Positions 1 to 8,403 of a stretch of 64,000 nt of DNA are shown in pieces; position 1 is the first letter of the stretch; every line of letters begins with the position of its first letter. The position numbers were made by a program, and so were the translations under genes. The stretch is from Streptomyces sp. NBC_00433 (GTDB lineage: Bacteria; Actinomycetota; Actinomycetes; Streptomycetales; Streptomycetaceae): assembly GCA_036015235.1 (NCBI GenBank), contig CP107926.1:6881501-6945500 (forward strand). The letters run 5' to 3'. The notes beneath the pieces were generated by a model that saw nothing but the letters and a program-made list of their open reading frames with translations, ran no database searches and had not been told where the DNA came from.

Positions 1-2
1 CC

Positions 3-167
3 GCCGTCCTGGGCGTCGTCCTGCACTCCGCCGAGCCCGGCACCCGCCGCCGCTTCGGCTTCACCCGCGCATCGCGCCCCGCGGCCCCGCCCGCCCCCGC
101 CGCCCGCCGCGACGGCGACCTGCCCCAGGAGGCCACCACACCGCCCGAGCGGCACCCGGTCCCTTGA
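3..167 (+). CDS. C-terminal end of an unidentified protein (5' truncated by window)
   Basis: An open frame enters from the left edge and ends at TGA 165-167. The 54 visible residues begin with a short hydrophobic run (AVLGVVLHSAEPG), then become rich in Ala, Pro and Arg and end in an acidic/His tail. This looks like the last membrane segment and cytoplasmic tail of a membrane protein. Its stop overlaps the TTG start of the flippase gene in a TTGA junction, so the two are probably translated together and this is probably also a glycan-export or chain-length gene. That role is inferred from position only. Confidence 0.55.
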   Translation, partial: AVLGVVLHSAEPGTRRRFGFTRASRPAAPPAPAARRDGDLPQEATTPPERHPVP

Positions 168-1558
168 CAGGCCCCGCCCCGCGGCAGCCAGCCGCGGCCG
201 GGGCCGTCCCCCAGGACCCGCAGGACGCCGCCGCGGACGGCGCCGCGGGAGCCGCTCCCGGCGGCGACCAGGAAGAAGGTGCCGCGGGCATCGGCTCCAA
301 GGCCGCCATCGTCAGCTCGGTGGCCGACCAGGGAGTGGCCGCCCTCACCAACATCATCGTGCTGGTGGTCGCCGCCCGGCTGTCGAGCGCCGCCGGCTTC
401 TCGGTCTTCTCGATGGTCTACATGATCTTCACCGTGCTGCTCGGCGTCGGCGTGTCCTACGTCGGTCAGGCGCTGGTGCTGGAGCGCGGCACCGAACGCG
501 TACGGGCCGCCTGCCGGTCCGCGGCCACCTTCACCGCGGTCGCCTCCACCACGATCGGCCTGGCGATGGCCGTCGGCCTCGGCCTCGCCGACGGCGCGAC
601 CGCGCACGGGCTCGCCGTGCTCGGCCTGGTCCTGCCGATCGTGCTCACCCAGGACGGCCTGCGCTACTGCTTCTCCGCGCTGCGGCTGCCGCACTACGCC
701 CTGGTCGGCGACACCGTACGGCTGCTGGTCGCGGTGCCCGCGCTCGCCGTGCAGCCGCACGGGGCCGGTCCTGAGCGGCTGGTCGCCGTGTGGGGGCTGT
801 CCGCGCTGCCCGCGCTGCTGGTGGCCGCCGCGCTGCTGTGGCCGCGGATCAAGGGCGCACCGCTGGACCTGCGGAAATTCCTCCGCCGGGGGCACCTCGG
901 GCAGCGCTTCGTGGTCGAGTTCGGCGTCGGCAATGCCACCAGCCAGCTCGCCGTGGTCGGGCTCGGCCTCTTCGCCGCGCCGCTGGCCGTCGGCGCCCTG
1001 CGCGGCGCCACCACGCTCTTCGGCCCGATGAACGTCCTGTTCAACTCCGCCACCGCCTTCGGCCCGCCCCTGCTCAACCGGGTGCGCGACGCCGACGGCA
1101 AGGTCCGCGCCACCGCCGTGCTGGCCGTCGCGCTCGCCTGGGTCGCCGTGGTCTGGACGGTCGTGCTGATGCTGCTGCCCGACAGCGTCGGCCGCCAACT
1201 CCTCGGCGACACCTGGGCCGCGTCCTCCGGCCTGCTCGCCGCGTCCGGCAGCCAATACGCCGGCATCGCGCTGGGCACCAGCGCCCTGCTCACCCTGCGG
1301 GTGCTGCAACCCAAGGCGACGCTGCCGATCCAGGTGGTCTTCTCCCTCGCCTCCGTCGCCTTCATGCTCGGCGGCTACCGCATCGACGGCGTCTACGGGG
1401 CCGCCTGGGGCCTGTGCCTGGGCTCCGCCCTCAAGGCCGCCGCCCTGTGGCTGCGGATCGCCGCGCACCGCCGCCGCCCGGCACCCGCCGCCGGGCAGCA
1501 GGCCCAGGGCGGCACCGGCGAGGCCGTCACCGCAGGATCTTCCGCCGGTCCTCGCTGA
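164..1558 (+). CDS. Polysaccharide flippase-like membrane protein (MOP/Wzx type)
   Basis: A 464-residue protein with about 12 hydrophobic segments spread over residues 45-440, after an Ala/Pro-rich N-terminal extension of about 40 residues. Its length and layout match the MOP exporter superfamily (Wzx/MATE-like), which moves lipid-linked oligosaccharides across the membrane. The TTG start overlaps the upstream stop (TTGA), which argues for translational coupling. The 3' end overlaps the convergent polymerase-like gene by 32 nt. Family assignment rests on topology and on neighbouring glycosyltransferases, so the transported glycan is unknown. An internal ATG start further in cannot be excluded. 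Confidence 0.75.
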   Translation: MTGPAPRQPAAAGAVPQDPQDAAADGAAGAAPGGDQEEGAAGIGSKAAIVSSVADQGVAALTNIIVLVVAARLSSAAGFSVFSMVYMIFTVLLGVGVSYVGQALVLERGTERVRAACRSAATFTAVASTTIGLAMAVGLGLADGATAHGLAVLGLVLPIVLTQDGLRYCFSALRLPHYALVGDTVRLLVAVPALAVQPHGAGPERLVAVWGLSALPALLVAAALLWPRIKGAPLDLRKFLRRGHLGQRFVVEFGVGNATSQLAVVGLGLFAAPLAVGALRGATTLFGPMNVLFNSATAFGPPLLNRVRDADGKVRATAVLAVALAWVAVVWTVVLMLLPDSVGRQLLGDTWAASSGLLAASGSQYAGIALGTSALLTLRVLQPKATLPIQVVFSLASVAFMLGGYRIDGVYGAAWGLCLGSALKAAALWLRIAAHRRRPAPAAGQQAQGGTGEAVTAGSSAGPR

Positions 1559-3008
1559 AGGTGGTGACCAGCGCCAGGCACACGGCGGCGATGCCGATAC
1601 GCCCCGACGCCTGGAGCAGCGGGCCGCGCAGCAGGATGAACGAATACCCGCACACCAGCGGGATCACCACCGCCATCACCGTGCCGGGCCGCCCGTCCTC
1701 CAACGTCCGCTGCGCATAGCGCCGGTCGCCCCGCGCGCACAGGTAGCCCAGCGCGAGGAAGCCGCCGGTCATCCCCACCGGGCCGAAGTCCAGCCACAGT
1801 TCGGCCCACAGCGGCGACGACAGGTTGGTGTTGGTCATGCCCATCCACTGGCCGACCTGCACCCCGGAGTCCAGCGGTTTGCCGTGCCAGATCGAGCGCG
1901 GCACGAAGAAGAAGACGTCGGCGGCCAGTTGCCGCCCGTGCGAGTGCCCCTTGCCCGAGTGCACGAAGGTCAGGGTGTTCGCGAACATCCCTACCTGGTC
2001 GTAGTCCTTGATGGTCAGCGGTTCGAGGACCGACGTCGTCTCCACCGGGTGGTAGCCGCCGGAGTCGTAGCGGAAGCGGTCGAGGAAGGGGAAGAGCAGC
2101 AGCGCGGCCACCACCCCGGTGACCAGCGCGGCGCGGTACATCACCGGGCTGCGCGGGAAGGCGGTGAAGAGCAGCGAGAACACGACGGTCAGGAACCAGT
2201 AACGCGGGTTCGAGATCGGGTTGTTGACGATCACGTTGACCACGACCAGGCCGCCGAGCGCGGCGATCGCCAGCGGGGTGCGCCGGGCCACCCGGGAGGT
2301 GATCATCCAGCGCACCAGGAACAGCAGCGCCAGCAGGGCCGGTACGGTCCCGAAGCCGCGGATGAAGGCCGAGCCGACATGGCTGTCGCCGCCGCCACCG
2401 GCCAGGCCGCTGGACTGCACGGACTCGCTGATCGCCTGGCGGCTGGTGAAGAAGACGGCGGGGCCGCCGAGTTTGGCGATCGAGATCGCGCTGCCCATGT
2501 AGGCCACCGCGATGAGCAGCCACAGCCTCCGGCGGGACACCTGCGCGGGCGGCCGAGCCCGCCGCGGCTTCGCCGCAGGGCGGTGGCGGGCCAGCAGCGC
2601 GCCGACGTCGAAGGCGACGCACCCCAGCAGGACCAGGGCGATCGCGGTGGTCGTGTCGGACCGCGGCCCGACCACCGGCGTCGGGACCTGGCCGATCACC
2701 TCCTGCGCCAGCGGGGCGACGCCCATGGCGACATAGACGAACAGCCAGAAGGCGCCCTGGATCAGGCGGCGGCGGGGTGTCAGCACGATGGCGGCGAGAC
2801 GGCCGCCGGCGTAGACGGTGAGGATGAGTTGCAGCCAGTACGCAGCGTCGCGGACGCCCGTGCCCGGCTGCGTCATCACGTAACCGGGGAGGAAGCCGAC
2901 GAGGGCCAGCGCCAGGGGTACGGACAGGGCGCGGGACAGTGCCGCGCGGGGCACAGAGGCGGTTGCCCTCGCGGGCGGCACCGTGCGCGGGCTCGCGCTG
3001 AGCGTCAC
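1527..3008 (-). CDS. Wzy-like multi-spanning membrane protein (putative glycan polymerase)
   Basis: A 493-residue membrane protein with roughly 10-12 predicted helices and a large hydrophilic loop around residues 250-370. That architecture is usual for O-antigen polymerases and ligases and other oligosaccharide repeat-unit polymerases. I place the start at GTG 3008, which follows a purine-rich stretch (GAGAGGGG), because the longer open frame upstream is Arg/Gly-rich and runs through an intergenic repeat. It is divergent from the GT4 gene and convergent with the flippase gene. Flippase plus polymerase plus glycosyltransferases is the classical Wzx/Wzy set. No catalytic motif identifies it, so the polymerase role is inferred. 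Confidence 0.65.
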   Translation of the reverse strand: MTLSASPRTVPPARATASVPRAALSRALSVPLALALVGFLPGYVMTQPGTGVRDAAYWLQLILTVYAGGRLAAIVLTPRRRLIQGAFWLFVYVAMGVAPLAQEVIGQVPTPVVGPRSDTTTAIALVLLGCVAFDVGALLARHRPAAKPRRARPPAQVSRRRLWLLIAVAYMGSAISIAKLGGPAVFFTSRQAISESVQSSGLAGGGGDSHVGSAFIRGFGTVPALLALLFLVRWMITSRVARRTPLAIAALGGLVVVNVIVNNPISNPRYWFLTVVFSLLFTAFPRSPVMYRAALVTGVVAALLLFPFLDRFRYDSGGYHPVETTSVLEPLTIKDYDQVGMFANTLTFVHSGKGHSHGRQLAADVFFFVPRSIWHGKPLDSGVQVGQWMGMTNTNLSSPLWAELWLDFGPVGMTGGFLALGYLCARGDRRYAQRTLEDGRPGTVMAVVIPLVCGYSFILLRGPLLQASGRIGIAAVCLALVTTFSEDRRKILR

Positions 3009-3072
3009 GCCTCCACCACCCCTCTCACGGGGGGAGTCTATTCCGGCCGCCCTGCCGCCGTGGCCTGTCTCT

Positions 3073-3111
3073 CCGTTCTCCCCCAGAGCTTCGCCTGGGG
3101 GTACCCCCACG
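3073..3111. repeat. 39-bp intergenic hairpin repeat, copy A
   Basis: The core forms a stem CCCCCAG / CTGGGGG around AGCTTCGC, followed by the self-complementary GGGGGTACCCCC. A second copy with one base difference lies at 13442-13480. This copy sits in the divergent promoter region between the polymerase-like and GT4 genes. Repeats of this kind are frequent between genes in Streptomyces. Confidence 0.8.
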
Positions 3112-3218
3112 AGCCCCTGGGTGCTTGCCACTCGCGGTGGCCGTTCGCCTTTCCGGCCTCTTCGGCGGGGCGCGGGTGACAAAAGGGCGGAAGGGGCGCG
3201 GGGAGGGGCGTACCCGGA

Positions 3219-3224
3219 TAGGGT
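3219..3224 (+). promoter_or_regulatory. Candidate -10 box of the GT4 gene
   Basis: TAGGGT matches the actinobacterial -10 consensus (TAnnnT) and lies 23 nt before GTG 3248, leaving a short leader with the Shine-Dalgarno stretch GGGGAAGGGGAAA. No convincing -35 hexamer is visible. Confidence 0.45.
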
Positions 3225-3247
3225 GCGGGCAAGGGGAAGGGGAAAGC

Positions 3248-4414
3248 GTGCGGGTCTTGCATGTGGTCACGTTGCACACGCCCACGAACGACTTCGGCGG
3301 CCCGACAAGGGTCGCCCTCAACCTGTGCAAAGGCCTGCGCCGCAAAGGCGCGGACGCACGGATCGCCACGCTGGGCGACAAGTTCAGCGGGCCTCTGCCC
3401 ACGGAAGTGGAGGGCGTGCCCTCCTTCGTGCACCAGGCACGGCACGTGCTGCCGGCGTTCGAGGTCAGCGGGATCACCTCGCCGGCGCTGCTGCGGCAGG
3501 CCCGCCGCATGGTGAAGGCCGCGGACGTCGTCCATGTGCACCTGATGCGGGACCTGATCACGCTGCCCTTCGCCCTGGTCGCCCTGGAAGCGAAAGTGCC
3601 GCTCGTGGTGCAGACGCACGGGATGATCGACCCGACGGAGAAGCTGTTCGCGAAGGCCGTCGACGTGCTCGGCATGAAGCGGGTGCTGCGGCGGGCGGAC
3701 GCGATCCTGCACCTGACGGAGATGGAGCGGGACGGCGTCCAGGCGGTCGTGCCGGGGACGCCGCTGCACACCTTCCACCGGCTGGTGAACGGGGTGACAC
3801 CGCAGGACGCGCGCCCGCCGCGGGGCGATCGCCCGCCGACGGTCCTCTACCTGGCCCGCGTGCAGAAGCGGAAGCGGCCCGAGGACTTCGTCAACGCGAT
3901 GCCGACCGTGCTCGCGGAGTATCCGGACGCCCGCTTCGTGCTGGCCGGCCCGGACACCGGCGATCTGACCGGGCCCATGCGGAAGTTGGCGGCGGACCTG
4001 GGAGTGGCGGGGTCGCTGGAGTGCGTGGGCGCGCTCGGGCACGACGAGGTGCTGGAGCGGCTGCGGGCGGCGGACGTCTACGTACTGCCGTCCGTGGTCG
4101 AGCCGTTCGCCGTGTCGATCCTGGAGGCGATGTCGGTGGGGCTGCCGGTGGTGGTGGCCCGCACCGGCGGGCTGTCGCCGGACGTGGCGGCCGCGGGCGC
4201 GGGCCGGGTCACCGACAGCCTGCCGGACGCGGACAACGGGCCGCTGGTCGGCCGGGCGGTGCTCGAACTGCTCGACCCGGCCGCCAACGAGCGGGCGTCC
4301 CTGGCCGCCCGGCAGCTGGTCCACGACCGCTTCTCGATCGACGCGGTCGTCGACACGCTGCTGGACGTCTACACCGGCGTCATGGCCCCAGGCGGCGCTG
4401 TTCACGGGTCTTGA
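3248..4414 (+). CDS. Glycosyltransferase family 4 (GT-B fold)
   Basis: A 388-residue glycosyltransferase. It begins VRVLHVVTLHTP, the first beta strand of a GT-B N-terminal domain, followed by a Gly-rich loop (NDFGGPTRVAL). The C-terminal half carries the sugar-nucleotide site, including the retaining GT4 E-x7-E motif EPFAVSILE near residues 285-293 and GLPVVVA just after. GTG 3248 is preferred because AAGGGGAA precedes it and upstream sequence is not protein-like. The gene overlaps the convergent GT2 gene by 35 nt. It would transfer an NDP-sugar to the growing lipid-linked glycan. Donor and acceptor cannot be read from sequence. Confidence 0.88.
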   Translation: MRVLHVVTLHTPTNDFGGPTRVALNLCKGLRRKGADARIATLGDKFSGPLPTEVEGVPSFVHQARHVLPAFEVSGITSPALLRQARRMVKAADVVHVHLMRDLITLPFALVALEAKVPLVVQTHGMIDPTEKLFAKAVDVLGMKRVLRRADAILHLTEMERDGVQAVVPGTPLHTFHRLVNGVTPQDARPPRGDRPPTVLYLARVQKRKRPEDFVNAMPTVLAEYPDARFVLAGPDTGDLTGPMRKLAADLGVAGSLECVGALGHDEVLERLRAADVYVLPSVVEPFAVSILEAMSVGLPVVVARTGGLSPDVAAAGAGRVTDSLPDADNGPLVGRAVLELLDPAANERASLAARQLVHDRFSIDAVVDTLLDVYTGVMAPGGAVHGS

Positions 4415-5237
4415 GCCCGATCTGCCAGCGGTAGAAGCTCATCGCGAGGGCGTAGTCCAGGCCTGCCCTGCCGTCGAGGAAGCCGCGCTTGTAGACATAG
4501 GCGTAGCCGAAGGACACCAGCGGTTTGAAGGGCACCTTGTGGAAGATCCGGCCCTGCCGGGTCTTCACCTTCCTGATCTGCTCCTTGACCTGGGGGTTGA
4601 GTTCGAGCCAGGCCTCCCAGTCGGAGTAGCGGTTGTGCCGGTCGAACCAGGTGCGCACCGGATCGAGGTCCTCGTGCTCGATGGGGGAGCGCAGCCGGGC
4701 GGCCGACGCGGCCACCGGCTGGTAGTGGCCCTCCTGTTCGCCCATGCCCGGCGCGTCGAGGTCGCCGACCTCGGGGAAGCGGCAGCGGGTGCGGTCCATC
4801 AGGGCGCGCTTGACGATGGTGTAGCCGTGCCGCAGCCGCTTCCCCGCGAACCAGTAGCCCAGCGGGATGTCGAAGGCCGCCACCGACGGCGGGCCGCCGG
4901 CGAACACCGACCGCAGTTCGCCGAGCAGTTCGGGGCTGGGCGTCTCGTCGCCGTCGAGGAAGAGCAGCCACGGGATCTCCGGGTGGACGTGGTCCAGGCA
5001 CCACTGCTTCTTCTTCGGGTAGCGGCCGTCCCAGGTGTAGTCGACGGTCTCCGCGCCCAGTTCGGCGGCGATCTTGCAGGTGTCGTCGGTGCTGTGCGAG
5101 TCGACCACGACGACGGCCTGGACGTGGCCGATGACCGACGACACCGTACGGGCGATGTTCTCGGCCTCGTTCTTGGTCGGTATCGCCACGACGAGCGGCA
5201 GTCTGTCCATCTGGTCCATCTGGTCCATGCGGTCCAT
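4380..5237 (-). CDS. Glycosyltransferase family 2, WaaE-like
   Basis: A 285-residue GT-A enzyme. Residues 13-22 read VVAIPTKNEA, the usual GT2 opening. VVVVDSHSTDDT follows, and the metal-binding motif appears as FLDGDE. The KKKQWCLDH and PSPEL stretches resemble the WaaE/KdtX beta-1,4-glucosyltransferase subgroup. ATG 5237 overlaps the upstream lipoprotein stop by one base (TGATG) and is preceded by GGAGGGG at 5 nt. Three more in-frame ATG codons follow at 9-nt steps, giving the N terminus MDRMDQMDQMDR, so several initiation sites are possible. It is last in a coupled three-gene set with the lipoprotein and LamG genes. Confidence 0.87.
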   Translation of the reverse strand: MDRMDQMDQMDRLPLVVAIPTKNEAENIARTVSSVIGHVQAVVVVDSHSTDDTCKIAAELGAETVDYTWDGRYPKKKQWCLDHVHPEIPWLLFLDGDETPSPELLGELRSVFAGGPPSVAAFDIPLGYWFAGKRLRHGYTIVKRALMDRTRCRFPEVGDLDAPGMGEQEGHYQPVAASAARLRSPIEHEDLDPVRTWFDRHNRYSDWEAWLELNPQVKEQIRKVKTRQGRIFHKVPFKPLVSFGYAYVYKRGFLDGRAGLDYALAMSFYRWQIGLKTREQRRLGP

Positions 5238-6049
5238 CAGGCCCCTCCGTTGGCCAGCCAGGCATAGCACCCGCTGGAGGTGATGCCGCGCGCGGCGGCC
5301 GGTACGGTCATCCGGGCCGTGCCGCCCGACGCCAGGGTGGCGCCGTTCGCGCCGGTGACCCGCCAGGAGCAGGACGACGACGTGTGCGGGGCCCGGTAGC
5401 TGCCGGGCGCGACGGCCTTGCCGGGCACGGTCTTGCCGGCGACCTTGAAATTGCCGTCGCCGAAGCCGCGCCGTGCCGTGTCGATGACGGACTGCTGGTC
5501 GGGGCACAGGGCGCTGACGGCCGCCGCGGCGCCGGACATGCTGATGTCGCCGGTGACGATCGCGGTGGCGGCCGCGTCCTTGTCGATCTTCGCGGTACGG
5601 GTCAGCCGGTCGCAGATCTCCTGGCCGCCCTCCAGCACCGCCGCCGGGTCGGTGCCCTGCGGGACCCGGCCGGACAGGTACGACTTCTGCTCCGTGGTGA
5701 AGCTGCCGCCGCCGGGCGGGGTGAGCTCGGCGTCCGGCACCTTGGGGGCGTCGGCCGCGGAGCCGGGCGCCTCGGTGGCGGCCGGGTCGCCCGGCGGGGC
5801 GCTGGAGGCCGTGGTGGTGGTCGTGGAGCCCGCGGAGCCTGCCGCGGAGCCCGCCGTGGTGCCCGTCGAGGGGGCCTGGGCGGGGGCCGGCACCGCGGCG
5901 GCCGGGCCGGCGCCGGCCTTGCTGCCGCCGCCGCCCCCCGAGCCGCAGCCGCCCAGCAGCAGCGCTGCCGCCGCCGTCACGAGGACGGCGGCGACAGCGG
6001 CCGGGCGGCGCCGGGGGTGACCCCGGAGGAAGCCCTGGTGGAAGGTCAT
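5237..6049 (-). CDS. Secreted lipoprotein with DUF732-like and Cys-containing C-terminal domains
   Basis: A 270-residue lipoprotein. Residues 17-34 form a hydrophobic signal ending in the lipobox LGGC, with the lipidated Cys at 35. A Gly/Ala/Pro/Ser/Thr-rich linker runs to about residue 120. The next roughly 70 residues contain two Cys and the pattern of actinobacterial DUF732 domains (LEGGQEICDRL, then ALCPDQQ). The final 55 residues carry PGSYRAP, SSSCSW and SSGCYAWL, a pattern seen at the ends of many actinobacterial secreted proteins. It starts at ATG 6049 inside a TGATG junction with the LamG gene. Function is unknown; co-translation suggests it works with the LamG protein at the cell surface. 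Confidence 0.8.
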   Translation of the reverse strand: MTFHQGFLRGHPRRRPAAVAAVLVTAAAALLLGGCGSGGGGGSKAGAGPAAAVPAPAQAPSTGTTAGSAAGSAGSTTTTTASSAPPGDPAATEAPGSAADAPKVPDAELTPPGGGSFTTEQKSYLSGRVPQGTDPAAVLEGGQEICDRLTRTAKIDKDAAATAIVTGDISMSGAAAAVSALCPDQQSVIDTARRGFGDGNFKVAGKTVPGKAVAPGSYRAPHTSSSCSWRVTGANGATLASGGTARMTVPAAARGITSSGCYAWLANGGA

Positions 6050-8265
6050 CAAGCGGTCCCGAGGGCGTAGTGGTCGGCGATCTGCGCCGGGGTGAGCACC
6101 GTCGGGTAGACGGCCGCCTCGTCGATCGAGCCCGCGAAGTACGCGCTCGACGGCTCGGACGGCCAGCCGCCCAGGCTGTCGTAGCCGATGTGCCAGTAGC
6201 CGGCGTAGTTCTGGCTGGTGGTGACCGTCGGGTCGGACGCTTGGAGCACGCCGTCCACGTAGAGCTTCATCCCGTCGGTCCCCTGGGTGGCGACGGCCAG
6301 GTGCCAGGAGCCGTCGTTGTACGCGTCCGGGCTGGTGACGATCCGGGTCGCGCCGGTGTAGACGCCGAAGATCAGCCTCCCGTTGTTGGCCATGTAGATG
6401 TGCTTGTCGTAGTTGCCGCTGGCGTGCGTCGAGTTGTTGCCGAAGCCCATCAGCTTGCCGCCCGAGGTGGTCGTCGTCCTGAACCATGTCTCGATGGTGT
6501 ACTGCGTGGGCGTCGGGTGCGGCCGGTCGCTGTAGGTCCACTGCGTCGAGCCGTTGAAGGTGTACGCCTTGGAGCCCGGCACCGCGCCCGGCGTCACGCC
6601 GTGCACCGGGCCGCCGAGGCTGATCCCGCTGTCGTCACCGGGCGAGGAGTCCGCGTTGTAGGACCCGGAGGCCGCGTCGTAGCGCCAGTAGAGGGTCGCC
6701 CCGTCGGCGAGCACCCGGGTCGGGTAGGCCTCCGCCGACGTCGGCACGGTGGCGGAGGCGTTGGGCGACAGCGCACCGGTGTTGGTGCCGTCGCTCGCCG
6801 AGACCCGGTAGGTGTACTTGACGCCCGGCGTGACATTGGTGTCGGTGTAGGTGAGCTGCGGGCGGACCCACGGCAGGGAGCTGCCGGCCACGGTGTAGAC
6901 CGGGGTGGTGCCGCCGTTGCGGTAGACCCGGTAGGTCAGCAGGCCGTCGTCGGTGTCGGTGCTCGACTGCCAGCTGACCTTCACCGAACCGGGGTCGACG
7001 CTGGTCACCGAGGTCTGCGGCAGCGTCGGAGCCCCGGTGTCCGGGCCGCTGGCGAAGCGCGTCAGGCCCTGCTGCGCCGCCCCGTTGACGGTGGTGAACT
7101 CGCCGCCCACCCACAGGTAGTCGGTGCCGCCGGAGGAGGCCAGCGCCATCACCCGCGGCCCGATCTTCTCGCCGATGCCGTCGTTGGTGTCGGGGAACCA
7201 CGCCAGCAGGTGCGGGTCGTCCACCGACTCGGCCAGCAGGTGCTTGCGCACCGAGTCGGGGTATTCGCCCATGCTGGAGCAGTCGTGGGCGTGGCTGCCG
7301 CTGTAGAGCACGGTCTGGTAGACCGACAGCGACTGCGTGGCGCCCAGGCAGTTGTCCCGCCAGACCTGGTTGAAGTCGGTGAGGCTGAAGCGGATGCGGC
7401 CGTCGAAGACGCCGCCGCCGGTGCCCTCGTTGGCGGTGTAGAAGCTGTTGCTCGCCGCGTCCACGATGATGTCCTTGGTCACCGAGGTCGCGTCGATGAA
7501 GCCGGTCGGATACGCCTTGACCAGCGCGCCCGTCGCGGTGTCGACCACCGCGAGGGAGTGCGAGTCGACCCCGTCGACGGTGTCGAAGTCGCCGCCCAGG
7601 ATGGCGTCCTGGCCGTCCGGGGTGATCGCGAGTGCCCTGCCCGGGTTGTCCGCTGCCGGCGCCCACGGCAGCAGCGCGCCCGCGGTGCTGACCGCCGCGT
7701 AGCGGCCCCTCGCCTGGCTGTTGACGGAGGTGACGTCACCGCCGAAGAAGACGGTGTCCGCGGTCGCCTCGACGGCCCGCACCGTGCCCGACACCCCGGG
7801 GTGGAAGGTCGCGCTGACGGTGCAGGTGTCCAGGTCGATCGCGGCGAGGCTGCTCACCCCGACCCCGTTGACCTGGCCGAAGAAGCCGCCCGCGTAGAGG
7901 GTCTGGCCGTCGGGCGAGACGGCCAGCGCGCGGACCGTCGCGTTGTTCGAGCCGACGGTGAAATTCAGCTGGCAGCCCGCCGGTCGGCCGGTGGCCGCGT
8001 TGAAGGCGGCGAAGTTCGCCACCGCCGTCTCGTTGGTCCCGGCCGCGGATCCGGCCGGCCGTATCGCGGAGAAGGTGCCCGCGGTGTAGACGATGCCGTT
8101 CGCCTGGGCCATCGCCCAGACGACGCCGTTGGTCTGATACGTGCTGAGGTTGTCGGCGGTCAGCCCGACAGGTGGTTGGAGCGCGGTCGCCGATGGTGAC
8201 GACAGTGCTCCCAGTGTCGCGGCCGCCAATATGGCAGCAGCCGTGAACACCGGCCATTTACGCAT
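6049..8265 (-). CDS. Large secreted beta-propeller / fibronectin III / LamG protein
   Basis: A 738-residue exported protein. Residues 1-28 are a Sec signal (MRKWPVF, hydrophobic core, ATA). Residues 30-410 consist of repeated blade-like units (ALAVSPDGQTLYAGG, ALAITPDGQDAILGG, IVYTAGTFSAI), typical of a beta-propeller. Residues 411-510 form a fibronectin type III domain (SVKVSW, YTYRVSASDG). Residues 511-738 are a LamG/concanavalin-A-like lectin domain (IETWFRT, YNDGSWHLAV, LYVDGVL, AGSIDEAAVY). ATG 8265 follows GGGGGA. The likely role is a glycan-binding surface protein within the glycan locus. No catalytic residues are evident, so binding is inferred from the fold. Confidence 0.85.
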   Translation of the reverse strand: MRKWPVFTAAAILAAATLGALSSPSATALQPPVGLTADNLSTYQTNGVVWAMAQANGIVYTAGTFSAIRPAGSAAGTNETAVANFAAFNAATGRPAGCQLNFTVGSNNATVRALAVSPDGQTLYAGGFFGQVNGVGVSSLAAIDLDTCTVSATFHPGVSGTVRAVEATADTVFFGGDVTSVNSQARGRYAAVSTAGALLPWAPAADNPGRALAITPDGQDAILGGDFDTVDGVDSHSLAVVDTATGALVKAYPTGFIDATSVTKDIIVDAASNSFYTANEGTGGGVFDGRIRFSLTDFNQVWRDNCLGATQSLSVYQTVLYSGSHAHDCSSMGEYPDSVRKHLLAESVDDPHLLAWFPDTNDGIGEKIGPRVMALASSGGTDYLWVGGEFTTVNGAAQQGLTRFASGPDTGAPTLPQTSVTSVDPGSVKVSWQSSTDTDDGLLTYRVYRNGGTTPVYTVAGSSLPWVRPQLTYTDTNVTPGVKYTYRVSASDGTNTGALSPNASATVPTSAEAYPTRVLADGATLYWRYDAASGSYNADSSPGDDSGISLGGPVHGVTPGAVPGSKAYTFNGSTQWTYSDRPHPTPTQYTIETWFRTTTTSGGKLMGFGNNSTHASGNYDKHIYMANNGRLIFGVYTGATRIVTSPDAYNDGSWHLAVATQGTDGMKLYVDGVLQASDPTVTTSQNYAGYWHIGYDSLGGWPSEPSSAYFAGSIDEAAVYPTVLTPAQIADHYALGTA

Positions 8266-8289
8266 GAGTTGTCCCCCAAGCCCCCTGAT

Positions 8290-8322
8290 GTGCAACGGCC
8301 GTGGACGGCCGTCGTGGTGCAC
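8290..8322. promoter_or_regulatory. Nested dyad upstream of the LamG gene
   Basis: Two copies of the 8-bp palindrome ACGGCCGT (8295-8302 and 8305-8312) lie 2 bp apart inside outer arms GTGCA (8290) and TGCAC (8318). The dyad is in the 138-bp gap between gmd and the LamG gene, 25 nt before the LamG start codon. It could be an operator or an mRNA hairpin separating gmd from the downstream genes. No regulator can be named. Confidence 0.4.
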
Positions 8323-8403
8323 GGCAGAGTAGGGCGTTCCGCTTGTCGCGGTCTGCCTTTTTGCCGAAACCGGTGAAGTACGGTGACGTTGTCCGATATG
8401 GGA

